DNA from: Bradyrhizobium sp.
GTDB taxonomy: Bacteria > Pseudomonadota > Alphaproteobacteria > Rhizobiales > Xanthobacteraceae
Direction: 5' to 3'
DNA length: 64,000 nucleotides
Assembly: GCF_022844465.1 (NCBI RefSeq)
Contig: NZ_JALHLP010000001.1
Coordinates: 992,001-1,056,000, forward strand
Numbering within the stretch: the stretch's first letter is position 1; each line of letters opens with the position of its first letter. The translations under genes and the position numbers were made by a program. The notes under the pieces are model-generated. The model was given only the letters and a program-made list of their open reading frames with translations. It had not been told where the DNA came from and made no database searches. Shown here in pieces: positions 41,288-51,586 of the stretch.

Positions 41288-43831
41288 ATGACGGCGTTCG
41301 CCGGTCTAAGCGAGGCGGACGCACAGGCACGGCTGCAGGCCGAGGGACACAACGAACTCCCCCAATCCGATCGGCGTACACCGTTTCGAATAGCGATCGA
41401 GGTGGTGCGCGAGCCGATGCTGGCGCTGCTCCTGGTCGGCGGCATCGTGTACCTGGCGCTCGGAGATCTAAAGGAGGCGATCATCCTGGTCGCCTTCGCG
41501 ACGATGTCGATCGTGATCACCGTGGTGCAGGAGAGCCGCACGGAGCGGGTTCTGGAGGCGTTACGCGACCTTACGAGTCCCCGTGCGTTGGTCATCCGCG
41601 ACGGTCGACGCCGGCGAATCGCCGGCCGGGACGTCGTGCGCGGCGACCTGATCATTCTTTCGGAAGGTGACCGGGTGGCCGCCGACGCCGTGCTTCTGCA
41701 TTGCCAGGACATGCAGGTCGATGAATCCACCCTGACCGGAGAGTCCGTCCCCGTGCGAAAAGTCGCATGGGACGATCGGGCGGGAAGCGGGCTTCGGCGC
41801 CCTGGAGGCGATGATCTGCCGCAGGTGTTCTCGGGCTCGCTGGTGGTGCGCGGCTCGGGAACGGCTGAGGTGACCGCCACCGGCCAGCGCAGCGAGATTG
41901 GCAAGATCGGCCAATCGCTGGTCGCTCTGGACATCGAGCCTCCGCGCCTGCAGGCGCAGACCCGACGCCTTGTCCGCCTGTTTGCCATCCTCGGCGGCGT
42001 GGTCTGCGTGCTGGCGGTCCTGCTTTACGGGATCACGCGCGGGGGCTGGCTGGACGCCGTGCTGGCCGGAGTTGCGCTCGGCATGTCGATGCTGCCGGAA
42101 GAGTTTCCGGTCGTCCTCACCGTCTTCATGGCCATGGGTGCGTGGCGAATTTCGCTGGCGCGGGTACTCACCCGACGGGCGGCGGCGATCGAAACCCTGG
42201 GCTCCGCGACCGTGCTGTGTACCGACAAGACCGGAACCCTGACCGAGAACCGGATGACGATCGTCGAGATGCGGCTGAAAGACGGTCTCGCGCTTCGTCC
42301 GCAGCACGGGACGGAAATGCCGGCGCCGTTCCGGACGCTGGGCGAGTTTGGCCTGCTCGCGAGCGCGCCGGAGCCGTTCGATCCGATGGAGCAGGCATTC
42401 CATGCCCTGGCGCGCGAGCGGTTGGCCGACGCCGGCTACCGGCATGCGGACTGGAAGCTGGTGCATAGCTACGGCCTTCGGCCGGACCTGCTCGCGATAA
42501 CCAATATCTGGCAGCCAAACGGCGATCGGCACGCATCCGTCGTCGCCACCAAGGGCGCGCCTGAAGCGATCGCGTCCCTTTGCAGACTGAGCGCCGCCGA
42601 CCGCGCGGCGCTGTCGCGGTCGGTAGACGCGATGGCCTCCGCGGGCCTGCGCGTGCTGGGTGTCGCGCGCGCCGCGCATGCGGGAGCCGATTGGCCGGAT
42701 TCGCCGCGCGAATTGGCGTTCGAGGTCCTCGGACTCGTCGGCCTGGCCGATCCACTGCGGGCTGGCGTCGTCGAGGCTGTCCGCGAATGCCGGTCGGCCG
42801 GTATCAAGGCCGTGATGATCACCGGCGACTACCCGGCGACCGCAACAGCGATCGCGCATCAGGCCGGCCTCGAACGCGGCGAAGTCGTCACCGGCGAACA
42901 ACTCGAGGAGTTGAGCGCTGCGGAATTGGCCGGCCGGGTGGAAACGACGCACGTCTTCGCCCGGATCATGCCGGAGCAGAAACTTCGCATCGTCAACGCC
43001 TACAAGGAGAACGGCGAGATCGTGGCCATGACCGGCGACGGCGTCAACGATGCCCCTTCGCTGAAGGCGGCCCATATCGGCATCGCCATGGGCGGGCGCG
43101 GCACCGATGTAGCGCGCGAGGCATCGGCGATCGTGCTGCTCGACGACGATTTCGGCTCGATCGTCAAGGCGGTGCGCCTCGGCCGCCGCATCTACGACAA
43201 TCTGCGTAAGGCCATGAGCTTCATACTCGCCGTTCACGTGCCGATCGCGGGACTGGCCCTGCTGCCGCTGCTGTTCGGCCTGCCCCTCCTGTTCGGGCCG
43301 ATCCATATCGCGTTCCTCGAAATGGTGATCGACCCGGTCTGCTCGCTGGTGTTCGAGGCCGAAACCGAGGAAGACGATGTCATGCGCCGACCCCCGCGCG
43401 ATCCCGACGAGCCGCTGTTCTCATGGCCGCTGGTCGCCTGGAGCGCGCTGCAGGGAGCGCTGGCCTTTGCGCTCGTCGCCGCCATCTACGTCATCGCGCT
43501 CCGATCCGACATGCCAGTGCCGGAAGTGCGGGCGCTGGCATTCGTCTCGCTCGTCGCGGTGTTCGTCAGCTTGATCCTCGTCAACCGCTCCTTCAGCGCC
43601 TCACTGCTGACCGCGCTGCGGCGGCCAAACCGCACCCTGGCGGCGGTACTTGCCGTCGTCGCCGCGATCCTCGCCGTTGTCCTGCTCTGGCCGACGGCAA
43701 GCAGGCTCTTTACTTTCGGGCCCCTGCACGCCGGCGATCTCGCCCTGGCGCTCGGCGCCGGCGCAACCGCGCTGGTGCTCCTCGAAGCGCTGAAGCCGGT
43801 ACTACGCCCTTGGATCCAGTCCCGGAACTGA
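41288..43831 (+). CDS. Cation-translocating P-type ATPase (P2/P3-like)
   Basis: An 847-residue P-type ATPase. It has the N-terminal cation-ATPase domain (LSEADAQARLQAEGHNELPQ), actuator motif DESTLTGESVPV, membrane-4 motif SMLPEEFPVVL (residues 268-277), phosphorylation loop CTDKTGTLTENRM (Asp313) and hinge GDGVNDAPSLKAAHIGIAMG, then about six C-terminal helices. Ca2+ pumps of the P2A group have PEGLP and Na/K pumps PEGLL; PEEFP is different, so the transported ion cannot be assigned from it. It starts three bases after the unknown gene and is probably part of the FNR/FixK-controlled transcript from 40.04 kb. Confidence 0.88.
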   Translation: MTAFAGLSEADAQARLQAEGHNELPQSDRRTPFRIAIEVVREPMLALLLVGGIVYLALGDLKEAIILVAFATMSIVITVVQESRTERVLEALRDLTSPRALVIRDGRRRRIAGRDVVRGDLIILSEGDRVAADAVLLHCQDMQVDESTLTGESVPVRKVAWDDRAGSGLRRPGGDDLPQVFSGSLVVRGSGTAEVTATGQRSEIGKIGQSLVALDIEPPRLQAQTRRLVRLFAILGGVVCVLAVLLYGITRGGWLDAVLAGVALGMSMLPEEFPVVLTVFMAMGAWRISLARVLTRRAAAIETLGSATVLCTDKTGTLTENRMTIVEMRLKDGLALRPQHGTEMPAPFRTLGEFGLLASAPEPFDPMEQAFHALARERLADAGYRHADWKLVHSYGLRPDLLAITNIWQPNGDRHASVVATKGAPEAIASLCRLSAADRAALSRSVDAMASAGLRVLGVARAAHAGADWPDSPRELAFEVLGLVGLADPLRAGVVEAVRECRSAGIKAVMITGDYPATATAIAHQAGLERGEVVTGEQLEELSAAELAGRVETTHVFARIMPEQKLRIVNAYKENGEIVAMTGDGVNDAPSLKAAHIGIAMGGRGTDVAREASAIVLLDDDFGSIVKAVRLGRRIYDNLRKAMSFILAVHVPIAGLALLPLLFGLPLLFGPIHIAFLEMVIDPVCSLVFEAETEEDDVMRRPPRDPDEPLFSWPLVAWSALQGALAFALVAAIYVIALRSDMPVPEVRALAFVSLVAVFVSLILVNRSFSASLLTALRRPNRTLAAVLAVVAAILAVVLLWPTASRLFTFGPLHAGDLALALGAGATALVLLEALKPVLRPWIQSRN

Positions 43832-43844
43832 TACCTCCAGCCCC

Positions 43845-43858
43845 TTGCGATGAATCAA
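43845..43858 (+). promoter_or_regulatory. Variant FNR/FixK-type box before the first UspA gene
   Basis: TTGCGATGAATCAA keeps TTG and ATCAA with the correct spacing but has CG in place of AY in the left half. Its centre is 57 bases before the ATG at 43909, predicting a leader of about 16 bases. The near-identical TTGCGATGCATCAA at 54339 supports it as a real variant. Confidence 0.55.
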
Positions 43859-43908
43859 ATGCGCCGGCCGACAGGACGCTAGATTGTGTCGCGCAAAAGG
43901 AGAATCTG

Positions 43909-44748
43909 ATGGCATTCAAGGATATCTTGCTCACGCTGACCAGCTATCCCGACCCGACCCCGGCGCTGGTGGTGGAGGACGCGGCTTCGATCGCCGCCGC
44001 TTTCGGCGCTCACCTTGCCGCCGTTGCCTGCGAGGCGCATGTCGATATCCCCGGGCATTTCCTGTCCGGCTCGATCGCCGATGTCCCCGGAATGATCGCG
44101 CGCGAAGCCGACAAGAGCCGCAGAAACGCCAAAGACCTGCTGGCTGCGTTCGACGCCGCCGCCGAGAAAGCCGGCCTTCTCCACGAAACCTATCTTGAGA
44201 AATGCGCGACTTTCGCTGTGCCGGACCTGCTGGTCGATTATGCCAGGCTTCGCGACCTCACCATCGTGCCCGTACCGGAAAGCTACGACCAGTGGTATGC
44301 CGAAACGGTAATATTCGGATCGGGCCGGCCAACCCTTGTGCTGCCCGAAAGCCCCCGCCCGCGGCCGTTTGAGCTCAAAACCGTTGCGGTCGCCTGGGAC
44401 TTCAGCCGCGCGGCGTCCCGGGCGGTGTCCGACGCGATTCCCATGCTCGAAAAAGCCAGCAAGGTACGCATCGTCACCGTCACCAATGAGAAGAAGCTGG
44501 ACAGCAAGCATTCGGCGGAGGAACTGGCCAAGAACCTGGCGCGCCATGGGATCGATGTGGTGCTGGACAAGGTCGATGCCGACGGCCGGCCGATCGGCGA
44601 GGTACTTGAGGCCTATTGCGTTGCGCACCGGGTCGACGTTCTCGTGATGGGCGCCTATGGGCACTCACGATGGCGCGAATTCGTTCTGGGTGGCGCAACC
44701 AAGAGCCTGTTGTCGAAGCCGCCGCTCCCGATCCTGTTTTCGCATTGA
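43909..44748 (+). CDS. Universal stress protein, tandem-domain type (first copy)
   Basis: A 279-residue protein with two Usp-like halves. The C-terminal half has [27 protein letters not shown], the nucleotide-binding pattern G-x2-G-x9-G, ending [12 protein letters not shown] 43909 has AAAAGGAG seven bases upstream; the ORF-track version from 43423 runs back into the P-type ATPase. It lies 77 bases after the ATPase and 37 before the phosphorylase gene, so it may head the transcript of the phosphorylase-PRPP synthetase-nuclease trio. Its role in low-oxygen survival is inferred. Confidence 0.88.
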   Translation: MAFKDILLTLTSYPDPTPALVVEDAASIAAAFGAHLAAVACEAHVDIPGHFLSGSIADVPGMIAREADKSRRNAKDLLAAFDAAAEKAGLLHETYLEKCATFAVPDLLVDYARLRDLTIVPVPESYDQWYAETVIFGSGRPTLVLPESPRPRPFELKTVAVAWDFSRAASRAVSDAIPMLEKASKVRIVTVTNEKKLDSKHSAEELAKNLARHGIDVVLDKVDADGRPIGEVLEAYCVAHRVDVLVMGAYGHSRWREFVLGGATKSLLSKPPLPILFSH

Positions 44749-44785
44749 CACACCGCCAGCGGCCTTGAAACGCCGCGGAGTCCAG

Positions 44786-46339
44786 ATGGCCGAAGGCAGC
44801 GATACGGACAATTCCCGCCCGCCACTGAAAGTCCGCCGCGTCAGTCTCGACACCGGACGCGAGAACATCGTGGTGATCTCGCGTCACTCCAGCGCGCTGC
44901 GGCCGGAAATATTCCGCGGCTTCAGCCGGGTCGAACTGAAGCGTGGCGCGAAAGCGCTGCTTGCGACGCTCCTGATCACGGACGACGACGCGCTGGTCGG
45001 ATCCGACGAAATCGGGCTTTCCGAGCCGGCATTTCGGCGCTTTGGCGAAGCTGCCGGCAGCCTGGTCACGGTCAGCCCCGCCGCCTCACCTGAAAGCCTC
45101 GATGCAGTTCGCGGCAAGATTCAGGGGCGGGCGTTCAAGCCGGCCGAAATCGACGCCATCATCAACGACCTCTCGCATTATCGCTACTCGGACATGGAGA
45201 TCGCCGCATTCCTGATTGGCTCTGCGAGTTTCATGACCAGCGGCGAGCTTCTCGCCCTGGTCCGGGCGATGGCCGCGGCCGGGACCCAGCTGACATGGCC
45301 GAACCCGATCGTCGTCGACAAGCATTGCATCGGCGGGATACCCGGAAACCGCACGTCCATGATCGTCGTCCCGATCGTCGCAGCGCACGGCCTCACCATT
45401 CCCAAAACCTCGTCGCGCGCGATCACCTCGCCCGCCGGTACCGCCGACACCATGGAAGTTCTGGCCCGGGTCGACGTATCGGCCGAGGAGATGAAAGAGA
45501 TCGTCGCCGCGTGCCGCGGTTGCCTGATCTGGGGCGGGCACGTCAATCTGTCACCGGCCGACGACATTCTCATTTCCGTCGAACGCCCGCTGTGTATCGA
45601 TACCCGCGAGCAGATGGTTGCCTCGATCATGTCCAAAAAGCTCGCGGCTGGCTCGACCCATCTCCTGATCGACCTGCCGGTCGGTCCAACGGCAAAGCTG
45701 GCGAACGCCACCGAAGCGATGCGGCTGCGCAAACTGTTTGAGTTCGTCGGCGATCATTTCGGCATCGCGGTCGAGGTGATCACCACCGATGGCCGCCAGC
45801 CGATCGGCAACGGCATCGGGCCGGTTCTCGAGGCCGAGGACGTCATGGCTGTCCTTGCCAACGAGGCGAACGCACCCGCCGACCTTCGCGAAAAATCGCT
45901 GCGGCTCGCCGCGCACCTCCTGGAATACGACCCGCAGCTTCGCGGCGGAACGGGTTACGCGCGCGCCCGCGACTTGCTCGAGAGCGGCGCGGCCTTGAAG
46001 AAGATGCAGGGGATCATCGACGCCCAGGGGCCCTCGGCCTGCCGCAACGATATCGGCAGACTGACCTTCGATGTCCGTGCCGGCGGTGACGGCGACGTTT
46101 CCGAAATCGACTGCCTGCAATTGAACCGTCTGGCGCGAACCGCAGGCGCCCCGATCGACAAGGGGGCGGGCATCAAGCTGTTCCGCAAGATCGGCGATCG
46201 CGTCGAGAAAGGGCAGCCGCTCTATCGAATTCACGCCTACGACCAGGCCGAACTCGACCTCGCCGTTGCCGCCGCCAAACGCAACAGCGGCTATGCGATC
46301 GGCGCCCGGCATCCGGCATCCAGAGAGACGGCGCCATGA
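44786..46339 (+). CDS. AMP phosphorylase / thymidine phosphorylase family enzyme
   Basis: A 517-residue nucleoside or nucleotide phosphorylase. The extra N-terminal domain (about residues 15-100) and the core [48 protein letters not shown] match the long AMP-phosphorylase type best known from archaea, rather than the shorter DeoA. That type converts AMP and phosphate to adenine and ribose-1,5-bisphosphate. ATG 44786 has GGAG five bases upstream; the ORF-track start at 44657 is inside the Usp gene. Its TGA overlaps the ATG of the PRPP-synthetase gene. AMP as substrate is a family inference. Confidence 0.87.
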   Translation: MAEGSDTDNSRPPLKVRRVSLDTGRENIVVISRHSSALRPEIFRGFSRVELKRGAKALLATLLITDDDALVGSDEIGLSEPAFRRFGEAAGSLVTVSPAASPESLDAVRGKIQGRAFKPAEIDAIINDLSHYRYSDMEIAAFLIGSASFMTSGELLALVRAMAAAGTQLTWPNPIVVDKHCIGGIPGNRTSMIVVPIVAAHGLTIPKTSSRAITSPAGTADTMEVLARVDVSAEEMKEIVAACRGCLIWGGHVNLSPADDILISVERPLCIDTREQMVASIMSKKLAAGSTHLLIDLPVGPTAKLANATEAMRLRKLFEFVGDHFGIAVEVITTDGRQPIGNGIGPVLEAEDVMAVLANEANAPADLREKSLRLAAHLLEYDPQLRGGTGYARARDLLESGAALKKMQGIIDAQGPSACRNDIGRLTFDVRAGGDGDVSEIDCLQLNRLARTAGAPIDKGAGIKLFRKIGDRVEKGQPLYRIHAYDQAELDLAVAAAKRNSGYAIGARHPASRETAP

Positions 46340-47259
46340 GCGCCGCCATTCAGAGCCTGCCATCGTCCTCGCGCGACGCGGCACGCCTCGCCGCGCGGCT
46401 CGACATCCCCTTCAACGAGATCACCATCCATACCTTTCCCGACGGCGAAATGCGGGTGACCACCTGTCCGGCAGCCGCCACGACCATCATCTACGCTTCG
46501 CTCGACCGGCCAAACGACAAGCTCATTGCGCTGGCGCTCGCCGTCGAAGCGCTGCGGCGCGGCGGCGCGAAACGTCTCGTGCTGGTAGCGCCCTATCTGT
46601 GCTACATGCGGCAAGATACGGCCTTCCATGCCGGCGAGGCGATCAGCCAGAAGGTCATCGGCCTGTTCCTCGCGCGTTGCGCGGACCGCGTCATCACGGT
46701 CGATGCGCATCTGCATCGCACGCCCGACATCGGGGCCGTGTTTCCCGGCATCGAGTCCGATAATCTGTCGGCCGGGCCTGCGATATCGGAAACGCTGCGC
46801 AAGACCGGCCTAGATCCCACGACGGTGTTAGCGGGACCGGATGCGGAATCCCTGCCCTGGGTCCGCAATCTCGCCGGCCGGCTTGGCCTGTCGCATACCG
46901 TTGCTCAAAAGATCCGCCGCGGCGACCGGTCCGTCGCCATCACCTATCCAGATCCAGCGCGCATTGCCGGCCGCCCGGCGCTGATCGTGGACGACATCGT
47001 CTCATCCGGCGGCACCATCATCGCCTGCGCCAACGCGCTCATCGCGGCCGGCGCAATCACCATCGATGCGGTGGTCACGCACGCGCTGTTCTCGGAACAA
47101 CTGTGCCGGGAGATGACCTCATCAGGCATCCGCTCGATCCGATCGACCTATAGCGTTCCCCATTCCACCAACGCCATTTCGCTCGATGACCTGTTTGTCG
47201 ATGCCCTCAACGGCGAACTGATGCGCGCGGGCACTGCGGAGATTTCACGATGGGAGTGA
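46336..47259 (+). CDS. Ribose-phosphate pyrophosphokinase (PRPP synthetase) homologue
   Basis: A 307-residue Prs-family protein. FPDGEMRV near residues 35-42, PYLCYMRQD (86-94), DAHLHRTP (123-130) and the PRPP-binding loop [14 protein letters not shown] (215-228) are all present. The loop differs from the DMVDTGGT of housekeeping Prs, and the divergence suggests a paralogue with a specialised role. It makes PRPP from ribose-5-phosphate and ATP, or a related reaction. It overlaps the phosphorylase by four bases and the nuclease gene by ten, so the three are probably made in fixed proportion. Confidence 0.88.
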   Translation: MSAAIQSLPSSSRDAARLAARLDIPFNEITIHTFPDGEMRVTTCPAAATTIIYASLDRPNDKLIALALAVEALRRGGAKRLVLVAPYLCYMRQDTAFHAGEAISQKVIGLFLARCADRVITVDAHLHRTPDIGAVFPGIESDNLSAGPAISETLRKTGLDPTTVLAGPDAESLPWVRNLAGRLGLSHTVAQKIRRGDRSVAITYPDPARIAGRPALIVDDIVSSGGTIIACANALIAAGAITIDAVVTHALFSEQLCREMTSSGIRSIRSTYSVPHSTNAISLDDLFVDALNGELMRAGTAEISRWE

Positions 47260-48842
47260 CCATCCGGTTTTGCGGCGCGGCGCGTACCGTCACGGGCTCG
47301 TGCTATCTGTTCGAGACCGGCGCGGGACGCTTTCTGGTAGATTGCGGCCTGTTTCAGGGACAGAAAACCCTGAAGGAACTGAACTATAGGGACTTTCCGT
47401 TTCGCCCCACCGAGATCGATGCGGTGCTGCTTACTCACGCCCACATCGATCACAGCGGGCTGCTGCCCAAACTCGTGCGCGACGGCTTCGCCGGCCGGAT
47501 TCACGCGACGCGCGGCACCATCGACCTGTGCTCATACATGCTGCCAGACGCCGGCAGCATCCAGGAATCGGAGGTCCTGGCGCTGAACCGGCGTAACGCC
47601 GCCCGCGGACGCGCCCAGGTCGATCCGATCTATACCCAGGCCGACGCCATCGCTTCGCTGCAATCCTTCACCCCGGTCGAGTACGAAACATGGATCGACG
47701 TGATGTCAGGCGTTCGCGCACGCTACTGGAATGCCGGACATCTGCTCGGCTCCGCCTCGATCGAGATCGAGTTTACCGACGGAAGTACGTCACGAAAGCC
47801 GATGCGCGTGCTGGCATCTGGCGACATCGGACCGGACGCGAAACTGCTGCAGCCAGATCCCGACGCGCCCGCGGGCTTCGACCATGTGATCTGCGAATCG
47901 ACATATGGCGACCGGGAGCGGCCTGCGACCACGCCCGATGCACGCCGCGCGCGTCTGGCCGAGGAGGTCCGCGACGCCGCTGCGCGCAAGGGCGCGCTGC
48001 TGATTCCGGCCTTTGCGGTCGAACGCACCCAGGAACTTCTGGTCGACCTGGTCGCGCTGATGGAACGCGGCGACCTTCCCCCTGCTCCGATTTTTCTGGA
48101 TTCGCCGTTGGCGATCCGCGCCACCGAGGTGTTCCGCAAGCACGCCGAAAGCCTTGATCCCCAGGTCGACCTCCAACGGCTGTTGAGTTCGAGCCAGTTG
48201 CGGTTCACCGAAACGGTCGACGAGAGCAAGGCGATTGCGAGGTTGACCGGCTTTCATATCGTTATCGCAGCCAGCGGCATGTGCGACGCCGGGCGTATCC
48301 GTCACCATCTCAGAAACTGGCTTTGGAACGCCAAAGCCACGGTGCTGCTGGTCGGATTTCAGGCCCGGGGGACGCTTGGCCGGTTCTTGGTCGATGGCGC
48401 AAAGGCCGTGCGTATCCAGGGCAACGAGATCAAGGTCGCGGCAAGCATCCGCAGCATCGACGACTATTCCGGACACGCCGACGGAGCGGAATTGGCGCGA
48501 TGGATCGGCGCGCGCCGACCGATACGGCGCGGCCTGTTTCTGGTCCATGGCGAAGAGCCGGCCGTTGCCGGCCTTGCCGAGCGGGTTGCCGAACGCATCG
48601 TTCCGGCAGCGAAGGTGTTTCAACCGCTGCTGGATGACGTCTACGAATTGTCGGCCGCCGTGCCGATGCCGCTTGACGCCGCCCGCCGCCGCCGTCTGGC
48701 GCCCGAGGCCGTGGTGGCGCTCGACTGGCACAACGACATGTCGAAGCTCGTCCTCGACATCAACGACCGGATCGAGGCCGCCGCCGACGACCGCGCTCGC
48801 GGCGTCATTATCCGGCGCCTGCGGCGCGCGCTGGAGGAATAG
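47250..48842 (+). CDS. Metallo-beta-lactamase fold RNA-processing nuclease (beta-CASP type)
   Basis: A 530-residue MBL-fold protein of the CPSF/YSH1-like class. The metal motif is LTHAHIDHSGLLPKL (His63, His65, Asp67, His68), with NAGHLLGSASIEIE and ESTYGDRERP downstream, then beta-CASP motifs including FAVERTQELL, IAASGMCDAGRIRHHL and YSGHADGAELARWI. The family acts on RNA as endo- or exonuclease. Its ATG lies inside the end of the PRPP-synthetase gene (10-base overlap). With the phosphorylase it suggests an RNA or nucleotide recycling module. It is convergent with the acyl-CoA synthetase gene. Confidence 0.88.
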   Translation: MGVTIRFCGAARTVTGSCYLFETGAGRFLVDCGLFQGQKTLKELNYRDFPFRPTEIDAVLLTHAHIDHSGLLPKLVRDGFAGRIHATRGTIDLCSYMLPDAGSIQESEVLALNRRNAARGRAQVDPIYTQADAIASLQSFTPVEYETWIDVMSGVRARYWNAGHLLGSASIEIEFTDGSTSRKPMRVLASGDIGPDAKLLQPDPDAPAGFDHVICESTYGDRERPATTPDARRARLAEEVRDAAARKGALLIPAFAVERTQELLVDLVALMERGDLPPAPIFLDSPLAIRATEVFRKHAESLDPQVDLQRLLSSSQLRFTETVDESKAIARLTGFHIVIAASGMCDAGRIRHHLRNWLWNAKATVLLVGFQARGTLGRFLVDGAKAVRIQGNEIKVAASIRSIDDYSGHADGAELARWIGARRPIRRGLFLVHGEEPAVAGLAERVAERIVPAAKVFQPLLDDVYELSAAVPMPLDAARRRRLAPEAVVALDWHNDMSKLVLDINDRIEAAADDRARGVIIRRLRRALEE

Positions 48843-48892
48843 CGCTTCCGAGTAGGGTATGCCTCGCATGGGTACTGGCGCACGACACCAAC

Positions 48893-51586
48893 CTACAGTG
48901 CGAGCCTGACGTTGTAGATATCGTGATCCGCCGGATCCGGCGCCACATCGAACCCGAGGCTCCGGCACATCTCCAGCATGGTCGTATTGTCGGCCAGCAC
49001 GTCGCCGGAGATGACCTTCAGTCCCTCGGACCTCGCATATTCGATGATGAGCTGCATCAGGGCCCAGCCGAGTCCCCTGCCCTTGACATCCGACCGCAAC
49101 AGGATTGCGTATTCCCCGCTCTGATAGATCGAGTCCGAGTGGATCCTGACCACGCCCACCAGCTCGCCGGTCGCTTCGTCCAGCGCCACGAAGGCCATTG
49201 CCCGGGCATAATCGAGCTGCGTCAGCCGGGCGATGAATTCGTGGGAGAACTCCTTCATTGGCGCGAAGAACCGCAGCCGCACATCCTGGATCGTGACGTG
49301 GCGCAGCATCTCGTGGATCAGCGGCTCGTCCTCGGGCCTGATCGGGCGAACGAGTGCCCGCCAGCCGTCCTTGACCTCGATATGGCGCTGCCATTGCGAC
49401 GGATACGGCCGCACGGCGAAGTTGGCCGGGCCCGCCCCGCGAAACTTCCGATCCACGCGCCCGACCGCGACGCGGGCGTCGACGGCGAGCACGCCTTTCT
49501 CGTCCGCCAGCAGCGGATTGATATCGAGCCCGCGTATTTCTGGAATGTCGGCGGCCATCTGCGCCAGCTTGACCAGAACCATCGCGACCGCGTCTTTCTT
49601 CACCGCCGGCACATCGCGGTAGGCCGGCAACAGCCGCGAGACGCGGGTGCGTTCGATCAAACTGCGCGCCAGTTGCAGGTCAAGCGGCGGAAGCGCCAGC
49701 GCCTTGTCGTTGATGATCTCGACCGCCGTCCCGCCACGGCCGAAGACGACGACGGTGCCGAAGGTCGGATCGTCCGCCAGCCCGACGATGAGCTCGCGCG
49801 CCTTTGCCCGCACCACCATCGCCTGAACCATCACGCCCTCGATCCGCGCCTCCGGCTGCAGCGATCTTGCCCGCGCCAGAATTTCGACCGCCGCCTTGCG
49901 GACCGCGTCGGCGCTGGTCAGATTGAGGACAACGCCGCCGACGTCCGATTTGTGCAAGATGTCGCGCGACATGATCTTGAGCACGACGGTGGAACCCTGC
50001 GCAAACAACGCCGTGGCGTGAGCGACCGCCTCGTCCGCATCGACGGCCGCAAATGTCGGCACGACGTCAATGCCATAGGCGTCCAGCAGCCCCTTGACCT
50101 CGATCGGATCCAGCCATTGCCGGCCATCTGCCATCGCGGCCGCGACGATCCGGCTTGCGGCCGCCGCGTCCGGCGCAAATTCGTCCGGCATGGCGGGCGG
50201 GACCCGCGCCAGCGCTTCCACCAGTTCCCGATGGCAGACCAGGTGCATGAAACCACGCACCGCATCGTCTTCGGTGGGATAGTTCGGAATTCCGGCGCTG
50301 CTCAGCAGGGCGCTGATCGAATGATCCGCGCCGACCCAGACTGCGAGCACCGGCTTGGGCGACAGGCGATGTTCGGCGCGATATTTCCGGACCACGCCGG
50401 TCACAGTCGCGGCGATCTCGTCGGCGCGCGCGATTGCCGTCTGCACGTTCATGACCAGGACGGCGTCATTGCCGGCGTCGGCGAGCAGAACTTGGAGCGC
50501 CGCGGCGTAGCGGGCGGGATCAGCGTCGCCGATGATGTCGACCGGATTGGATTTCGACCAGGTCGGCGGCAACACCGCGTCCAGCTTCTCGTGAATCGCG
50601 GGCGATAGGCCGGCGGGAACGCCGCCCAGTTCGACCAGCCGATCGACCGCGAGCACGCCGAGGCCGCCGCCATTGGTCAGGATCGCGAGCCGTTTACCAC
50701 TCGCCGCCTTGACCCGCCCGAGCGTCTCGGCACAGTCGAACAACTGGCGCAGGTCCGAAACCCGCAGGATGCCGGCGCGCTGAAACGCCGCCTCGTAGAC
50801 CGCGTCCGCGCCCGCAAGCGCCCCGGTATGGGTCGCAGCCGCTTTGGCGCCCTGTGCCATGCGGCCCGACTTAACGACAAACACCGGCTTGACCCTGGCG
50901 GCTGCGCGCGCGGCAGACATGAACTTGCGGGCATCACCGATCGCCTCGACGTAGAGCAAAATGGCCTGGGTCGCTTCGTCCAGCGCGAAGTAGTCGAGCA
51001 GATCGGCGATATCGACATCGAGCTGATCGCCAATCGAAACGATTCCGGAAAAGCCGATCGCGCGCTGCGCCCCCCAGTCGACCATGCCGGCGGCGATGGC
51101 GCCGGACTGGGAGATCAGCGCAAGGTTTCCCGACGCCGGCATATGCGCGGAAAAACTGGCATTCAGACCGACGCCGGGCATCATGATGCCGAGGCAGTTC
51201 GGCCCGATCAGCCGCATGCCGTATTTTCGCGCGGCCCGTTCCGCCGCGTCGGCCAGCGAATCCGGTCCCTGGCCAAGCCCGGCACTGACGATCACCGCGC
51301 CCGCCGCGCCGCTGCGACCGGCCTCATCGACAAGGCCGGCGATCAATCGCGCCGGCGCGGTGAGCACGACGAGCTCCGGCACAAACGCCAGCTTGGCGAT
51401 ACTGCCGACGGCCGCGACGCCGTCGATCTCGGAGTAGCGCGGATTGACGAGGCCGAACTCGCCCTTGAACTGCGCCTTGCGAATATTGTTCAGAATGGCG
51501 CGGCCGACCGAGCCCTGGCGCGGACTGGCGCCGACCAGCGCGACGGAGCGCGGCGAAAGCAGGTTCTTCAGGCGGTAGGTAGACAT
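48893..51586 (-). CDS. ADP-forming acyl-CoA synthetase with C-terminal GNAT domain (PatZ/Pka-like)
   Basis: An 897-residue multidomain protein. The N-terminal CoA-binding domain (STYRLKNLLSPRSVALVGASPRQGSVGRAILNN) is followed by succinyl-CoA ligase-like domains, with the family His in a SHTGALAGAD-type loop (here THTGALAGADAVYE), then an ATP-grasp domain (about residues 490-710) and a GNAT acetyltransferase (about 730-890: GRGLGWALMQLIIEYARSEGL). This is the order of the protein acetyltransferase PatZ/Pka, in which the synthetase part is often inactive. ATG 51586 has GGAAG five bases upstream. It is divergent from a DUF2892 gene with an FNR/FixK site between. Confidence 0.87.
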   Translation of the reverse strand: MSTYRLKNLLSPRSVALVGASPRQGSVGRAILNNIRKAQFKGEFGLVNPRYSEIDGVAAVGSIAKLAFVPELVVLTAPARLIAGLVDEAGRSGAAGAVIVSAGLGQGPDSLADAAERAARKYGMRLIGPNCLGIMMPGVGLNASFSAHMPASGNLALISQSGAIAAGMVDWGAQRAIGFSGIVSIGDQLDVDIADLLDYFALDEATQAILLYVEAIGDARKFMSAARAAARVKPVFVVKSGRMAQGAKAAATHTGALAGADAVYEAAFQRAGILRVSDLRQLFDCAETLGRVKAASGKRLAILTNGGGLGVLAVDRLVELGGVPAGLSPAIHEKLDAVLPPTWSKSNPVDIIGDADPARYAAALQVLLADAGNDAVLVMNVQTAIARADEIAATVTGVVRKYRAEHRLSPKPVLAVWVGADHSISALLSSAGIPNYPTEDDAVRGFMHLVCHRELVEALARVPPAMPDEFAPDAAAASRIVAAAMADGRQWLDPIEVKGLLDAYGIDVVPTFAAVDADEAVAHATALFAQGSTVVLKIMSRDILHKSDVGGVVLNLTSADAVRKAAVEILARARSLQPEARIEGVMVQAMVVRAKARELIVGLADDPTFGTVVVFGRGGTAVEIINDKALALPPLDLQLARSLIERTRVSRLLPAYRDVPAVKKDAVAMVLVKLAQMAADIPEIRGLDINPLLADEKGVLAVDARVAVGRVDRKFRGAGPANFAVRPYPSQWQRHIEVKDGWRALVRPIRPEDEPLIHEMLRHVTIQDVRLRFFAPMKEFSHEFIARLTQLDYARAMAFVALDEATGELVGVVRIHSDSIYQSGEYAILLRSDVKGRGLGWALMQLIIEYARSEGLKVISGDVLADNTTMLEMCRSLGFDVAPDPADHDIYNVRLAL

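Noticed and set aside
48923-50608. 561-codon plus-strand ORF
   Set aside because: Antisense to the acyl-CoA synthetase gene; no motifs.
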